Under the pieces are notes generated by a model. It worked only from the letters and a program-made list of their open reading frames with translations. It did no database searches and was not told the origin of the DNA. From the NCBI GenBank assembly GCA_023449275.1, contig JAEXJM010000065.1:1-64000 (forward strand): a DNA stretch of 64,000 nt, in the 5' to 3' direction. Position numbers and translations under genes: made by a program. Shown piece after piece: positions 8,849 to 18,023 of this stretch (the stretch's first letter is position 1; the number at the start of each line of letters is the position of its first letter). This DNA comes from Pseudomonadota bacterium. GTDB taxonomy: Bacteria; Pseudomonadota; Gammaproteobacteria; Burkholderiales; Burkholderiaceae_D.

Positions 8849-10273
8849 ATGAACACCGGCTTTTTTTCCTTTTTCAAACGGCTCCTGCCCATACTGGCCC
8901 TCTTCATGCTGGCCTGCCTGCCGAATCCGGCCGCCGCCGAAGACATGGCCGACCCGAAAGCCGAAGGCATCCGGCTTTACCAGCAGAAAAAATACATCGA
9001 GGCACTGCCCCACCTGAACGCCCCCGAAGCGCAAAAAGACCCGCTCGTACAGGCCGCGCTCGGCAACATGTTCTCGATGGGACTCGGCGTGGACGTCAAT
9101 CATGAAAAAGCCCTGTCATGGTACCTGAAGGCGGCCAGACAGGACAATGCGATGGCCCAGCTCTACGTCGCCTACATGTTCGAAAAGGGACTGGGCACGC
9201 CACGGGATGACAGGCAGGCCCTTTTCTGGTACCGGAAAGCCGCCGGACAAAACGTGCCCAACGCCTGCTACAAACTCGGCATCCTTTATGAAAAAGGCAT
9301 CGGAACACGCGCCAGCCCCAAACAGGCCATCCACTGGTACCGCAAGGCGGCCGAAGGCGGACTTCCCGCCGCACAGACCCGGCTCGGCAGGATATACAGC
9401 GAAGGCGTCATCGCCAGACGCGACTACACCGAAGCGGCACGCTGGTTCTATCCGGCAGCCGAAAAAGGCGACGTCATCGCCCAGACCGCCCTGGCCTTCT
9501 TCTTTGAAAACGGGCTGGGCGTCGAACAGAACGACTCCCTTGCCGTCAGCTGGTACACCCAGGCCGCCCAAAAAGCCTATGCTCCGGCGCAAAACAATCT
9601 GGGATACCTGTACGACAACGGCATCGGCGTCCTGCGGGACTTCACCACAGCGAAAAAATGGTACGAAGCCGCCGCGAAACAGGGCAACATGGAAGCCCAG
9701 TTCAATCTCGGACAACTCTTCTATCTGGGCCACGGAACAATACAGGACTACACCAAAGCCGCCGAATGGTTCGAAAAAGCGGCCGCCAAAGGCCATCCCA
9801 AAGCCATCAACAACCTCGGCATGGCCTATCTGGACGGCATGGGCGTGACAATGGATCGCAAAAAAGCCGGCGAATACTTCCAGAAAGCCGCCCGGCTCGG
9901 CAATGCCCATGCGCAATACAATCTGGCGACCCTCTACGTCCAGCATCCTGACGCCATCAGCCATGAAAACCGGAACAAAACCGATGCGCTGGCATTACAG
10001 TGGTTCCGGAAAAGCGCCGCCGCAGGCCACCCTGCCGCCATGGAATACCTGGCTGACGTTTACACCTACGGCAAACTGGGACAGCGTCCCAACCGCAAAC
10101 TGGCCGCAAGCTGGAAACGGAAAGCCGACGCCATCCTGCAAAAGCGCCAGAACACACAGGTGATCACTCCCCTGCCGCGAACAGCCCCGGCAAAACCGGC
10201 CAGAACCGAAATCGAGACCCCCAAACCGGTTGCAAACGATTTCGATCCGGACAACCGCGACTGGGTGCAATGA
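8849..10273 (+). CDS. Large exported Sel1-repeat protein
   Basis: A 474-residue periplasmic Sel1 protein. The N-terminus MNTGFFSFFKRLLPILALFMLACLPNPAAAED is a signal peptide; a cysteine in its hydrophobic core is not in a good lipobox. About ten consecutive Sel1 repeats (residues 45-430) follow the pattern A..LG.LYEKGIGT....QA..WYRKAAE.G. The tail is Pro/Thr-rich and ends DFDPDNRDWVQ. The start is chosen at 8849 for the signal peptide; an open frame upstream to 8639 lacks protein character. Sel1 proteins are scaffolds; the partner is unknown. It precedes the duplicated Sel1 cluster but differs clearly in sequence and is GC-rich like the backbone. Confidence 0.85.
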   Translation: MNTGFFSFFKRLLPILALFMLACLPNPAAAEDMADPKAEGIRLYQQKKYIEALPHLNAPEAQKDPLVQAALGNMFSMGLGVDVNHEKALSWYLKAARQDNAMAQLYVAYMFEKGLGTPRDDRQALFWYRKAAGQNVPNACYKLGILYEKGIGTRASPKQAIHWYRKAAEGGLPAAQTRLGRIYSEGVIARRDYTEAARWFYPAAEKGDVIAQTALAFFFENGLGVEQNDSLAVSWYTQAAQKAYAPAQNNLGYLYDNGIGVLRDFTTAKKWYEAAAKQGNMEAQFNLGQLFYLGHGTIQDYTKAAEWFEKAAAKGHPKAINNLGMAYLDGMGVTMDRKKAGEYFQKAARLGNAHAQYNLATLYVQHPDAISHENRNKTDALALQWFRKSAAAGHPAAMEYLADVYTYGKLGQRPNRKLAASWKRKADAILQKRQNTQVITPLPRTAPAKPARTEIETPKPVANDFDPDNRDWVQ

Positions 10274-10494
10274 CAGGCGATACAATGGCCCGATACGGGA
10301 CATCCCCCGTCCGGCATGTCCACCACAAACCCGGTGTTGCTGAAAACAAACACATTATCCAAAAGATATCCGAAAACAGCCCATAAACGCCTTGAAACCG
10401 GAGTGAACGTCACAAATCTTCCATAAATGTCCGGAGCAGCTGACAAACCGTGTTACAAGATAAACAAGCCATTTGAATTCTCATGGAGGTGCAC

Positions 10495-11676
10495 ATGGCA
10501 AACGAATACGGTTTTTACAGAAAGAAAAACAACCACCGCATGAACGGCAACCCCGAACCGGATTATCCGGTCAATGCACATCAGGCACCAGACGATTCCG
10601 GATTACCCGACTATACCGGCAAGCCGAGGCAGACAGCCCGAAACACCCCGCACGCCGGACGGCAAGATACCTTTTCAGTCCGGTTCGGACAAGGCATGAA
10701 CGCCGTCGCCGACACGAAAGACGCCATCAGCGACCCGGACAATGCCGCATCCACGCGCCTCTTTCAGGCGGGCCGACACGATACCGTCTCATCGGCCATC
10801 CAGGACGAACACCACCCGGACAACGCCGCATCCACACGCCTCTTTCAGGGGATGAATCACGACGTCGCTCAAAACACCTTCGGGGCACAATACGACCTCG
10901 ACAAACAGCCATCCTCCTCCTTCTGGAAAGACGTACAGGGAAACGGCAGGCGCGTGTCCGGCCTTGACGTCGTCGAAAAGACCGACCGGGAAGTGGGCAA
11001 CCTCGATTACGACAATCACGGGAAAGACGCCTATTCCCATTCCAAAGCGTTTTATAACGGGTTCGGGAATGCTGTCATGAATGTCATGATGGAAGAATAC
11101 AGGGGAACGGAATTCGGCCGGGCCAGCGAATATCCCGATCTTTACACCAGTAAAACTCCCTTGCAGACAAGTTACGACGATGTGAAAGAACTGGGACAAT
11201 TGAACGATGGATTCAACCGGCAATATCAGAAGGAACGCTATCAATATACGGAACCCACAGCCGAAGCCGTCAGCAGGGCAAGTGAAAAATACAGCCATAT
11301 CCTCGGAGGCATAGCTGGCGTAAGCCTTTTATCGGCAGTCAGGGGCACTCTGCCGCAAACGGGAATGACCCTCTCCCTGAACAACTGGTCACGACTGTCA
11401 CACAACATATACCGGCGGGTTCTGGAACAAACGGGCAATGACGAATTTGCATTGGCACTGGGCTATGGTGCAATAGGAACATTGGCTTCGGATCTTCAAC
11501 CCTTCGGATTGGCTTCGAAAAAGGCCCCTCTCGACTATCAATCCGTCCTCGATCCGGTCAGCCGGGTCATCGACTCGGTGGTCTCGGATTCGATTTCAAA
11601 CAAGTTTGTCGATATGACCGTCGATAATATGGCCAGAGACATTGAAAAGAAAAAAGATCAGGGAAACGATAAATAA
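10495..11676 (+). CDS. Unknown protein with internal repeats; possible effector paired with a Sel1 protein
   Basis: A 393-residue protein that I do not recognise. The start at 10495 is set by GGAGGT 4 bases upstream; the ATG at 10483 overlaps that site. The N-terminal third is polar and disordered-looking, with the 11-residue motif PDNAASTRLFQ present twice about 30 residues apart. There is no signal peptide. A Gly/Ala-rich hydrophobic stretch (YSHILGGIAGVSLLSAV) lies around residue 270. The last 85 residues form a module that is duplicated 1.2 kb downstream with only a few changes, apart from the final 17 residues, which differ. Directly downstream (27 bases) is an exported Sel1 gene. Toxin/immunity pairs with Sel1-type immunity proteins are known for some type VI lipase effectors; that parallel is only suggestive. 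Confidence 0.6.
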   Translation: MANEYGFYRKKNNHRMNGNPEPDYPVNAHQAPDDSGLPDYTGKPRQTARNTPHAGRQDTFSVRFGQGMNAVADTKDAISDPDNAASTRLFQAGRHDTVSSAIQDEHHPDNAASTRLFQGMNHDVAQNTFGAQYDLDKQPSSSFWKDVQGNGRRVSGLDVVEKTDREVGNLDYDNHGKDAYSHSKAFYNGFGNAVMNVMMEEYRGTEFGRASEYPDLYTSKTPLQTSYDDVKELGQLNDGFNRQYQKERYQYTEPTAEAVSRASEKYSHILGGIAGVSLLSAVRGTLPQTGMTLSLNNWSRLSHNIYRRVLEQTGNDEFALALGYGAIGTLASDLQPFGLASKKAPLDYQSVLDPVSRVIDSVVSDSISNKFVDMTVDNMARDIEKKKDQGNDK

Positions 11677-11703
11677 AAACAGAAATATTATCCATCATAT
11701 CTG

Positions 11704-12603
11704 ATGAAAAAAACAGGCAGAAAAATGAATAAATATCATAGCGACTTGACGTTTTTTCATATTTTTAAAATCTTGTTCTTCATTATTCTCATTACCGGTT
11801 CGACATACACGCATGCCAGTGATATTTCCAAAGGTCTCCAATATTACGGCAGCAAACAATATAAAAAAGCCTATCAATATTTTATTCGCCCTTCAGCCCG
11901 GGACAACGCCAAAGTCCAGCGTTGTCTCGGATATATGTACTCCACCGGTTCCGGCGTGCAAAAAGATGATGTCAAAGCGATGAATTGGTATGCAAAATCA
12001 GCAGCTCAGGGAAATGCAAATGCCCAATTTGATATAGGCACTCTTTATTATGAAGGTGAAGGGGTCAAAAAGGATTATGAAAAAGCATGGCAATGGTTCA
12101 GTCTGGCTGCCAATAATGGCTATGTAGCCGCACAATATAATCTGGGTGTTTTATACGACAAAGGCAGAGGTGTCGAACAGGATTATGTCAAGGCCCGCCA
12201 ATGGTATCAAAAAGCGGCCGATCAAGGTCACCCGGGCGCCATGTCCAATCTGGGAATCCTTTATTCCATGGGACTGGGCGGTGATCAAGACGATGAAAAA
12301 GCATTTGAACTCTACACAAAAGCCGCTCAAAACGGCGATTACGCCGCCCAATACAATCTCGCCGAGTACTACCGTGCCGGACAGGGAACTTCCCGCGATA
12401 TCGACAAGGCCATTTACTGGTACCGGAAAAGTGCCTCTCAGGGTACCGTGAAAGCCATGGACAGACTGGCCATGTTTTACCAGTATGGTTACCGGCACAT
12501 CCCGGCCAATCAAACCCTCTCCAATGAATGGGCCCAAAAAGCCGATACAGCCCGAAAGAAAACAGGCCCGGACAGCCCACCCGAGTCCGCCCATGTCCGG
12601 TAA
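11704..12603 (+). CDS. Exported Sel1-repeat protein, copy 1 of a duplicated pair
   Basis: A 299-residue protein with a signal peptide (hydrophobic residues 17-34, cleavage probably after THA) and about six Sel1 repeats. The first half (to about 12190) is AT-rich and differs from copy 2; the second half is almost identical at the DNA level to 13392-13804. It lies 27 bases downstream of the unknown 393-residue protein, so the two are likely co-transcribed. An ATG at 11725 is an alternative start. A role as a periplasmic partner or immunity protein of the upstream gene is inference only. Confidence 0.8.
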   Translation: MKKTGRKMNKYHSDLTFFHIFKILFFIILITGSTYTHASDISKGLQYYGSKQYKKAYQYFIRPSARDNAKVQRCLGYMYSTGSGVQKDDVKAMNWYAKSAAQGNANAQFDIGTLYYEGEGVKKDYEKAWQWFSLAANNGYVAAQYNLGVLYDKGRGVEQDYVKARQWYQKAADQGHPGAMSNLGILYSMGLGGDQDDEKAFELYTKAAQNGDYAAQYNLAEYYRAGQGTSRDIDKAIYWYRKSASQGTVKAMDRLAMFYQYGYRHIPANQTLSNEWAQKADTARKKTGPDSPPESAHVR

Positions 12604-12610
12604 AACGCCT

Positions 12611-12869
12611 GCGGGTTCTGGAACAAACGGGCAATGACGAATTTGCATTGGCACTGGGCTATGGCGCAACAGGAACATTGGCTTCGGATCTTCAACCCTC
12701 CGGATTGGCTTCGAAAAAGGCCCCTCTCGACTATCAATCCGTCCTCGATCCGGTCAGCCGGGTCATCGACTCGGTGATCTCGGATTCGATTTCAAACAAG
12801 TTTGTCGATATGACCGTCGATAATATGGTAAAAAATATTGAAGAGCAAAAAAGACAGAACCAGAAATAA
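12611..12869 (+). pseudogene. Orphan C-terminal module of the 10.5-11.7 kb gene
   Basis: This stretch encodes, in one open frame, the last 85 residues of the upstream unknown protein (RVLEQTGNDEFALALGYG... to the stop). Only about four base changes occur in the first 215 bases; the last 17 residues are different (MVKNIEEQKRQNQK). It has no start or ribosome site of its own. The frame stays open upstream into the end of Sel1 copy 1, to an ATG at 12528, which would give a 113-residue product. It is either a dead fragment or an orphan cassette that can recombine into the full gene. Confidence 0.7.
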
Positions 12870-12922
12870 AGTTTTATTTGTGCCAACACTATTATTGGCT
12901 GGATGAACGATGAAAGAATGAT

Positions 12923-13804
12923 ATGCAAAAAACCGGTTTTCAAAATTTTTTCAGATCATGGTTCCATTTTCTTGTTTTTGGTCTATTCTCCTGTTCGATT
13001 TCCCTTTCAACCTATGCTGATGACGCGGCCAAGGGTTTGCAATTTTATCAAAAAGAACAGTATCAGAAAGCTTATCGTTTTTTCTCCAAACCATCAGCCC
13101 AAAAAAATCCAGAAGTGCAGCGTAGCCTCGGCTATATGTACACCAAAGGAATCATTGTCAAACAGGATTATCAGAAAGCCTTGTTCTGGTTGAAAAAAGC
13201 GGCAAAACAGGGAAACAGACAGGCTATTTATGACATTGGCGTTATGTATAACCTTGGGCAAGGCATCAAACTGGATTATGAAAAAGCTTTTCAATGCTAC
13301 CGAAAAGCTGCTTTATCCGGGCTTGATGACGCCCAATATAACCTTGGTGTTTTATTTCAAAACGGCAATGGGGTTCAGCGGGATTATTCCCAGGCCCGCC
13401 AATGGTATCAAAAAGCGGCCGATCAAGGTCACCCGGGTGCCATGTCCAATCTGGGAATCCTTTATTCCATGGGGCTGGGCGGTGATCAAGACGATGAAAA
13501 AGCGTTTGAACTCTACACAAAAGCCGCTCAAAACGGCGATTACGCCGCCCAATACAATCTCGCCGAGTACTACCGTTCCGGACAGGGAACTTCCCGCAAT
13601 ATCGACAAGGCCATTTACTGGTACCGGAAAAGTGCCTCTCAGGGTAACGTGAAAGCCATGGACAGACTGGCCATGTTTTACCAGTATGGTTACCGGCACA
13701 TCCCGGCCAATCAAACCCTCTCCGATGAATGGGCACAAAAAGCCGATACAGCCCGAAAGAAAACAGGCCCGGACAGCCCACCCGGATCCGCCCATGTCCG
13801 GTAA
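12923..13804 (+). CDS. Exported Sel1-repeat protein, copy 2 of a duplicated pair
   Basis: A 293-residue protein with a signal peptide (MQKTGFQNFFRSWFHFLVFGLF..., cleavage probably after TYA) and about six Sel1 repeats. Residues from about 157 on are nearly identical to copy 1, whereas the N-terminal half shares only the general Sel1 pattern. It is the second gene of the duplicated unit and follows the orphan module by 53 bases. No strong Shine-Dalgarno is seen. The mosaic pattern suggests that the N-terminal repeats carry the specificity. Confidence 0.8.
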   Translation: MQKTGFQNFFRSWFHFLVFGLFSCSISLSTYADDAAKGLQFYQKEQYQKAYRFFSKPSAQKNPEVQRSLGYMYTKGIIVKQDYQKALFWLKKAAKQGNRQAIYDIGVMYNLGQGIKLDYEKAFQCYRKAALSGLDDAQYNLGVLFQNGNGVQRDYSQARQWYQKAADQGHPGAMSNLGILYSMGLGGDQDDEKAFELYTKAAQNGDYAAQYNLAEYYRSGQGTSRNIDKAIYWYRKSASQGNVKAMDRLAMFYQYGYRHIPANQTLSDEWAQKADTARKKTGPDSPPGSAHVR

Positions 13805-13840
13805 AACGCCTGCGGGTTCTTTCACACACGCCCAATCCTG

Positions 13841-13872
13841 ATCCGTCAGGCTGTTTCTCCCGCCTGACGGAT
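13841..13872 (+). terminator. Hairpin closing the Sel1 cluster
   Basis: A perfect 11-bp stem (ATCCGTCAGGC / GCCTGACGGAT) with a 10-base loop lies 36 bases after the last Sel1 gene. The following tract is only weakly T-rich. Confidence 0.6.
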
Positions 13873-14656
13873 ATGCTTCTTGCACCCTGTACCGGAAAAA
13901 ACGCCACCTTCACGACACATCACGAACGGAAACGACCACCGGAGCCATCCCTCTGGCAAGCCGAAAATGCAACGATTTCATGAGGGTATCCCGGGAGTAT
14001 CGTTTTTGAAGGCCGTACCGGGAAACCCTCCCCGCTCATGGACATCATGCCCCTGAACCACCGGGCTGGCCGCAAGACCGGATCGATGCCGGGATCATGC
14101 CCGACAAACACGCATGAACCGGCAGGAACGAAACCACAAGGCCTTTGGCAAATACCTTTTCACCATATTTCCAGAAAAGCAACAAATTCAGAACGTTTCC
14201 ATGAAAAATGGCATCATGTGCCCATGCTTCCAAAGGCCGTACCGTTTTCTCCCATCGTTTGACCCATGACAGGAATCCCTTTTGCCACGCATCTGGAACA
14301 CACTCATGGAAAGCGCTCTCACCATCGCCGACTTTATCGACACATTGCGTCCGTTTTCCGATGCGATCAGGGAAACCGACCTTGACACGTTCAGGACAAA
14401 GATCGGGCATGACGCCGGAACCGGAAAGGCAAAACCGGTACCTCATGCCCCGGATTCGGCCTTACGGCTGTCCGGGCTTTCTCCCCCTTTTCCGCCGGAA
14501 AGCGACCGTATCCCCCTTCCCTGGGCTTCGATTTTTCAGGGAAACACAAAATCATTGAAAATCAACAACTTGCAACCCATCGAAAAAAACGAAGGTTTTC
14601 AGGTAAAAAAACACGAAAAATATCAGGAAACAATGGGTTATACTTGAAATGCTCTG
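13873..14656. other. Gene-poor region; its right end is the likely leader of CRISPR array 1
   Basis: No gene is accepted here. A plus-strand frame at 14310-14647 reads MESALTIADFIDTLRPFSDAIRETDLDTF at its start, but it lacks a ribosome site and loses protein character. The last 120 bases are AT-rich and precede the intact end of the array, so they should be the leader. They contain an inverted repeat AACCCAT (14574) / ATGGGTT (14633). Confidence 0.5.
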
Positions 14657-17266
14657 GTGAACCACCGTGTAGGTGGCTTAGAAGGAAATATACCGACGCT
14701 AACGGTGTACAGCGCCGTGAACCACCGTGTAGGTGGCTTAGAAGCTAAAAACTTCTTCTAGCTGCATACCCAAATGTGTGAACCACCGTGTAGGTGGCTT
14801 AGAAGATTTAAATGACATACGAAGAAATTTTAGAAAGGTGAACCACCGTGTAGGTGGCTTAGAAGTTCGTAAACCTCTACTGCATATAAACGAACGGGTG
14901 AACCACCGTGTAGGTGGCTTAGAAGACAAAGAAACGCGACCAGATTCATCATTCGGAGTGAACCACCGTGTAGGTGGCTTAGAAGGCTAAAGTTCGCGTT
15001 TTTAAAATAATCACGATGTGAACCACCGTGTAGGTGGCTTAGAAGGTTTCCCCGCTAGAAATAACGTATTTGCCAACGTGAACCACCGTGTAGGTGGCTT
15101 AGAAGGAATAAAAACGAACTAAAAAAATCCCGTGTGAGTGAACCACCGTGTAGGTGGCTTAGAAGTCATGCATTTATGTTGAATAAAGTCATGCTTTGTG
15201 AACCACCGTGTAGGTGGCTTAGAAGATCTCGTCGCACCGTGAACGGTGCCGGGATGGGTGAACCACCGTGTAGGTGGCTTAGAAGCGGACGTTTTGGCAA
15301 AACTGCCAGAAAGGCATGTGAACCACCGTGTAGGTGGCTTAGAAGCGTCAAAACACGGGTATCGTTTCCGACTTTATGGTGAACCACCGTGTAGGTGGCT
15401 TAGAAGATTGACGAAGCCTATTCCGAACAGGTGCGGAAGTGAACCACCGTGTAGGTGGCTTAGAAGAGATGGATGAAAGGAAAAGTAGAGATGCCGGAGT
15501 GAACCACCGTGTAGGTGGCTTAGAAGGAATCCGGACCCTTGCGGCTTGGTTCCGCTTTGTGAACCACCGTGTAGGTGGCTTAGAAGTCTTTGCACATTGT
15601 TTCAAAAAGCCTTCTTTAGTGAACCACCGTGTAGGTGGCTTAGAAGCCTTCCCATTTTAAAAGGGGTAACGTTAAATTTGTGAACCACCGTGTAGGTGGC
15701 TTAGAAGCGATTGATCGTTATCGCCGTATTCTCGCAGCGGTGAACCACCGTGTAGGTGGCTTAGAAGTGAAAGGCGAAGGTGGTTCCGGTGAAGCGGGCG
15801 TGAACCACCGTGTAGGTGGCTTAGAAGTGCCGGCACTCATTCTGCGCTTGATGACCGGGGTGAACCACCGTGTAGGTGGCTTAGAAGTTTTCAATTTATT
15901 GTTGTCCGAATGATGGACGGTGAACCACCGTGTAGGTGGCTTAGAAGTTAAAGCGAAAGAACTTCCAATTGTCGTTTTGGTGAACCACCGTGTAGGTGGC
16001 TTAGAAGTTTTTTCGAGGGTAACGTCCTACGAATTATCAGTGAACCACCGTGTAGGTGGCTTAGAAGGTTGTCTAAGTTCTTCGGTTCCTTCTTCATCTG
16101 TGAACCACCGTGTAGGTGGCTTAGAAGGGCAATGGGTCGAAAATATCATGTACTTTTACGTGAACCACCGTGTAGGTGGCTTAGAAGGCAAAAGATCATT
16201 AGCGACATATCCAAGAAATGTGAACCACCGTGTAGGTGGCTTAGAAGATACCGGGGCCGTCACGATTACCGTTTCCGGTGTGAACCACCGTGTAGGTGGC
16301 TTAGAAGATGACACTCAACCATATAAACGGTCTGCTTGAGTGAACCACCGTGTAGGTGGCTTAGAAGCGCCGACAGATTGACACGGTTATCGACAGTTCG
16401 TGAACCACCGTGTAGGTGGCTTAGAAGTGCTCGCTTGAGCCGCCCTCTGGCCGGACGACGTGAACCACCGTGTAGGTGGCTTAGAAGCTGCTCCAAAAAA
16501 TAGCGCTTCCGTCTAAATCGTGAACCACCGTGTAGGTGGCTTAGAAGAATCTGGCGACAAATCGACAGGACAAACCCATGTGAACCACCGTGTAGGTGGC
16601 TTAGAAGGAGATAGGGCGTGATGTCGATATCGATCAAGCGTGAACCACCGTGTAGGTGGCTTAGAAGTTAACAACATCGAAGAACGCGTCAAAATAAAAG
16701 TGAACCACCGTGTAGGTGGCTTAGAAGTTATTCAAAACCGCCTGTTCGCCCAAATGGGCGTGAACCACCGTGTAGGTGGCTTAGAAGAAAAAATCATTGA
16801 CCTAAGTCAAGTTTTCCCAGTGAACCACCGTGTAGGTGGCTTAGAAGGGCGAAATATATCCAGTTTCAACATTACCGGAGTGAACCACCGTGTAGGTGGC
16901 TTAGAAGGTTCGTGTCATGCATGAAGCTTCTCTTTATCGGTGAACCACCGTGTAGGTGGCTTAGAAGGAGTACTGTCGGCCCCTCGGCTATGAGCTGGGG
17001 TGAACCACCGTGTAGGTGGCTTAGAAGTCATGCTTTAATGCGTACGCCGGATGGTTATGGTGAACCACCGTGTAGGTGGCTTAGAAGTTCCTAAGGGGTT
17101 GCCTGCTGGTATGTCTTCTGTGAACCACCGTGTAGGTGGCTTAGAAGTGTATGGCTGGATCAGCAAGCCCACAGTCCGGGTGAACCACCGTGCAGGTGGC
17201 TTAGAAGTCACTATCACGCAATTATCTAAGGGTTTACCAGTGAACCACAGCGCAGGTGACAGGAAG
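14657..17266 (+). CRISPR. Orphan CRISPR array 1, 44 repeats, I-F-like repeat
   Basis: I count 44 copies of a 28-base repeat at an almost constant 60-base period, with 43 spacers of 32 bases (33 in a few places). The repeat starts GTGAACC, has the stem CCACC / GGTGG around the loop GTGTA, and ends CTTAGAAG. The first 42 copies are identical. The repeat at 17180 has one change and the one at 17240 is degenerate and one base short, so the leader is on the left and the trailer on the right. No cas gene is adjacent; the only cas operon in view is 28 kb away. The 60-base period keeps reading frames open, giving spurious repetitive ORFs on both strands. Confidence 0.98.
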
Positions 17267-17282
17267 TCCAAAGAGGATTCGT

Positions 17283-17326
17283 TGACTGTACCATAACCCC
17301 CTTACAGACGGGTTATGGTACAGTCA
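17283..17326. repeat. Perfect 17-bp inverted repeat next to the array 1 trailer
   Basis: Arms TGACTGTACCATAACCC (17283-17299) and its exact reverse complement (17310-17326) flank a 10-base loop, 16 bases after the last degenerate repeat. No T-run follows on either strand, so a simple terminator is doubtful. The word TTGACTGTACCA recurs at 22185. It could be a terminator, a regulator site or an inserted element end. Confidence 0.6.
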
Positions 17327-17438
17327 CGTCCGGACAACATTACCGGGATAGTCCCATCCCTCTGCCGCTATCGCAAAAACCCGCATCCCCCCTGCCAGTC
17401 TCCTGAAAACGACATTTCCGATTTCCCCCCAAAAAATC

Positions 17439-17468
17439 CCTATCTTTCATATAGGAAATGTGTATAAT
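17439..17468 (+). promoter_or_regulatory. Promoter and dyad operator of the Rrf2 regulator gene
   Basis: A perfect -10 TATAAT is at 17463-17468. The -35 zone is covered by a dyad CCTAT (17439-17443) / ATAGG (17451-17455). A dyad on the -35 of a regulator gene suggests autorepression by the Rrf2 protein encoded downstream. Confidence 0.55.
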
Positions 17469-17519
17469 AATCCCACCTGAACAACCGGCAGCAGTCCGGC
17501 ATTTGCGGAGCCCTGAAAA

Positions 17520-17954
17520 ATGAAAATTTCCACCAAAGGACGTTATGCCCTGCGTTTTATGATCGACCTTGTCCAGAACGGCAACGGCGCTTATACCTCG
17601 CTCAAAGACGTTACCCAACGCCAGTCCATTTCGCCCAAATATCTGGAACAGATCGCCACTTCACTTTCCAAGGCCGGCCTGATCCATAGTGTACGCGGGC
17701 CGCAGGGAGGCTACAAACTCGCCAGGGCGCCTGAAAATTATACCATCGGCGAAATCCTCCGCCCTATCGAGGGGTCTTTCGCCTGCGTCGCCTGCCTTGA
17801 GGAAACGCCGAATTCCTGCCCCCGTTATGACAGCTGTTCCACCGTCCACTTCTGGGAAGGCCTGTATCAGGTCATGACGGATTACCTGAACGGTACCACG
17901 CTGGCCGATCTGGCCAGAAAAAAACTGGGCGAACCATGTCCGGCAACACCATAA
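17520..17954 (+). CDS. Rrf2-family transcriptional regulator (CymR/IscR type)
   Basis: A 144-residue Rrf2 winged-helix regulator. The N-terminus MKISTKGRYALRFMIDL and the recognition region ISPKYLEQIATSLSKAGLIHSVRGPQGGYKLAR are diagnostic. Four cysteines (C89, C92, C100, C106) sit in the region where IscR binds its Fe-S cluster, but the spacing differs from IscR (C-x2-C-x7-C-x5-C). Because cysK and the transsulfuration fusion follow on the same strand, a role in cysteine/sulfur control like CymR is likely; CymR itself lacks these cysteines, so direct sensing of Fe-S, sulfide or thiol status is possible. A dyad over its own promoter suggests autoregulation. Confidence 0.88.
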   Translation: MKISTKGRYALRFMIDLVQNGNGAYTSLKDVTQRQSISPKYLEQIATSLSKAGLIHSVRGPQGGYKLARAPENYTIGEILRPIEGSFACVACLEETPNSCPRYDSCSTVHFWEGLYQVMTDYLNGTTLADLARKKLGEPCPATP

Positions 17955-17975
17955 AGGATTCATCCCGTTTTTCCA

Positions 17976-18003
17976 CTGACGAGTGTCCAAAACGTTTTAT
18001 ACT
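17976..18003 (+). promoter_or_regulatory. Promoter upstream of the cysK leader region
   Basis: CTGACG (17976-17981) and TATACT (17998-18003) are spaced 16 bases apart, after the Rrf2 gene. This gives cysK a transcript with about 240 bases of leader. Confidence 0.45.
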
Positions 18004-18023
18004 TCCCCGACAAGGAGAACCAT

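Larger units (their letters stand above)
11415..13820 (+). repeat. Tandem duplication of a gene-end plus Sel1 module, about 1.2 kb per copy
   Basis: Copy 1 spans 11415-12619 and copy 2 spans 12611-13820. The 9-base word GCGGGTTCT occurs at 11415, 12611 and 13812, exactly at the outer edges and the junction, as expected for duplication by recombination at a short homology. The flanks of the two copies are nearly identical (first 215 bases; last 430 bases). The middle, covering the last 17 codons of the first gene, the spacer and the first half of the Sel1 gene, is strongly diverged. Confidence 0.85.

Noticed and set aside
14045..14647. Opposing open frames before CRISPR array 1
   Set aside because: Neither has a ribosome site or recognisable domain, and the right end overlaps the likely leader.
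14657..17266. Long repetitive open frames such as NHRVGGLE... and EPPCRWLR... on both strands
   Set aside because: They are artefacts of the 60-base (multiple of three) CRISPR period in array 1, not proteins.
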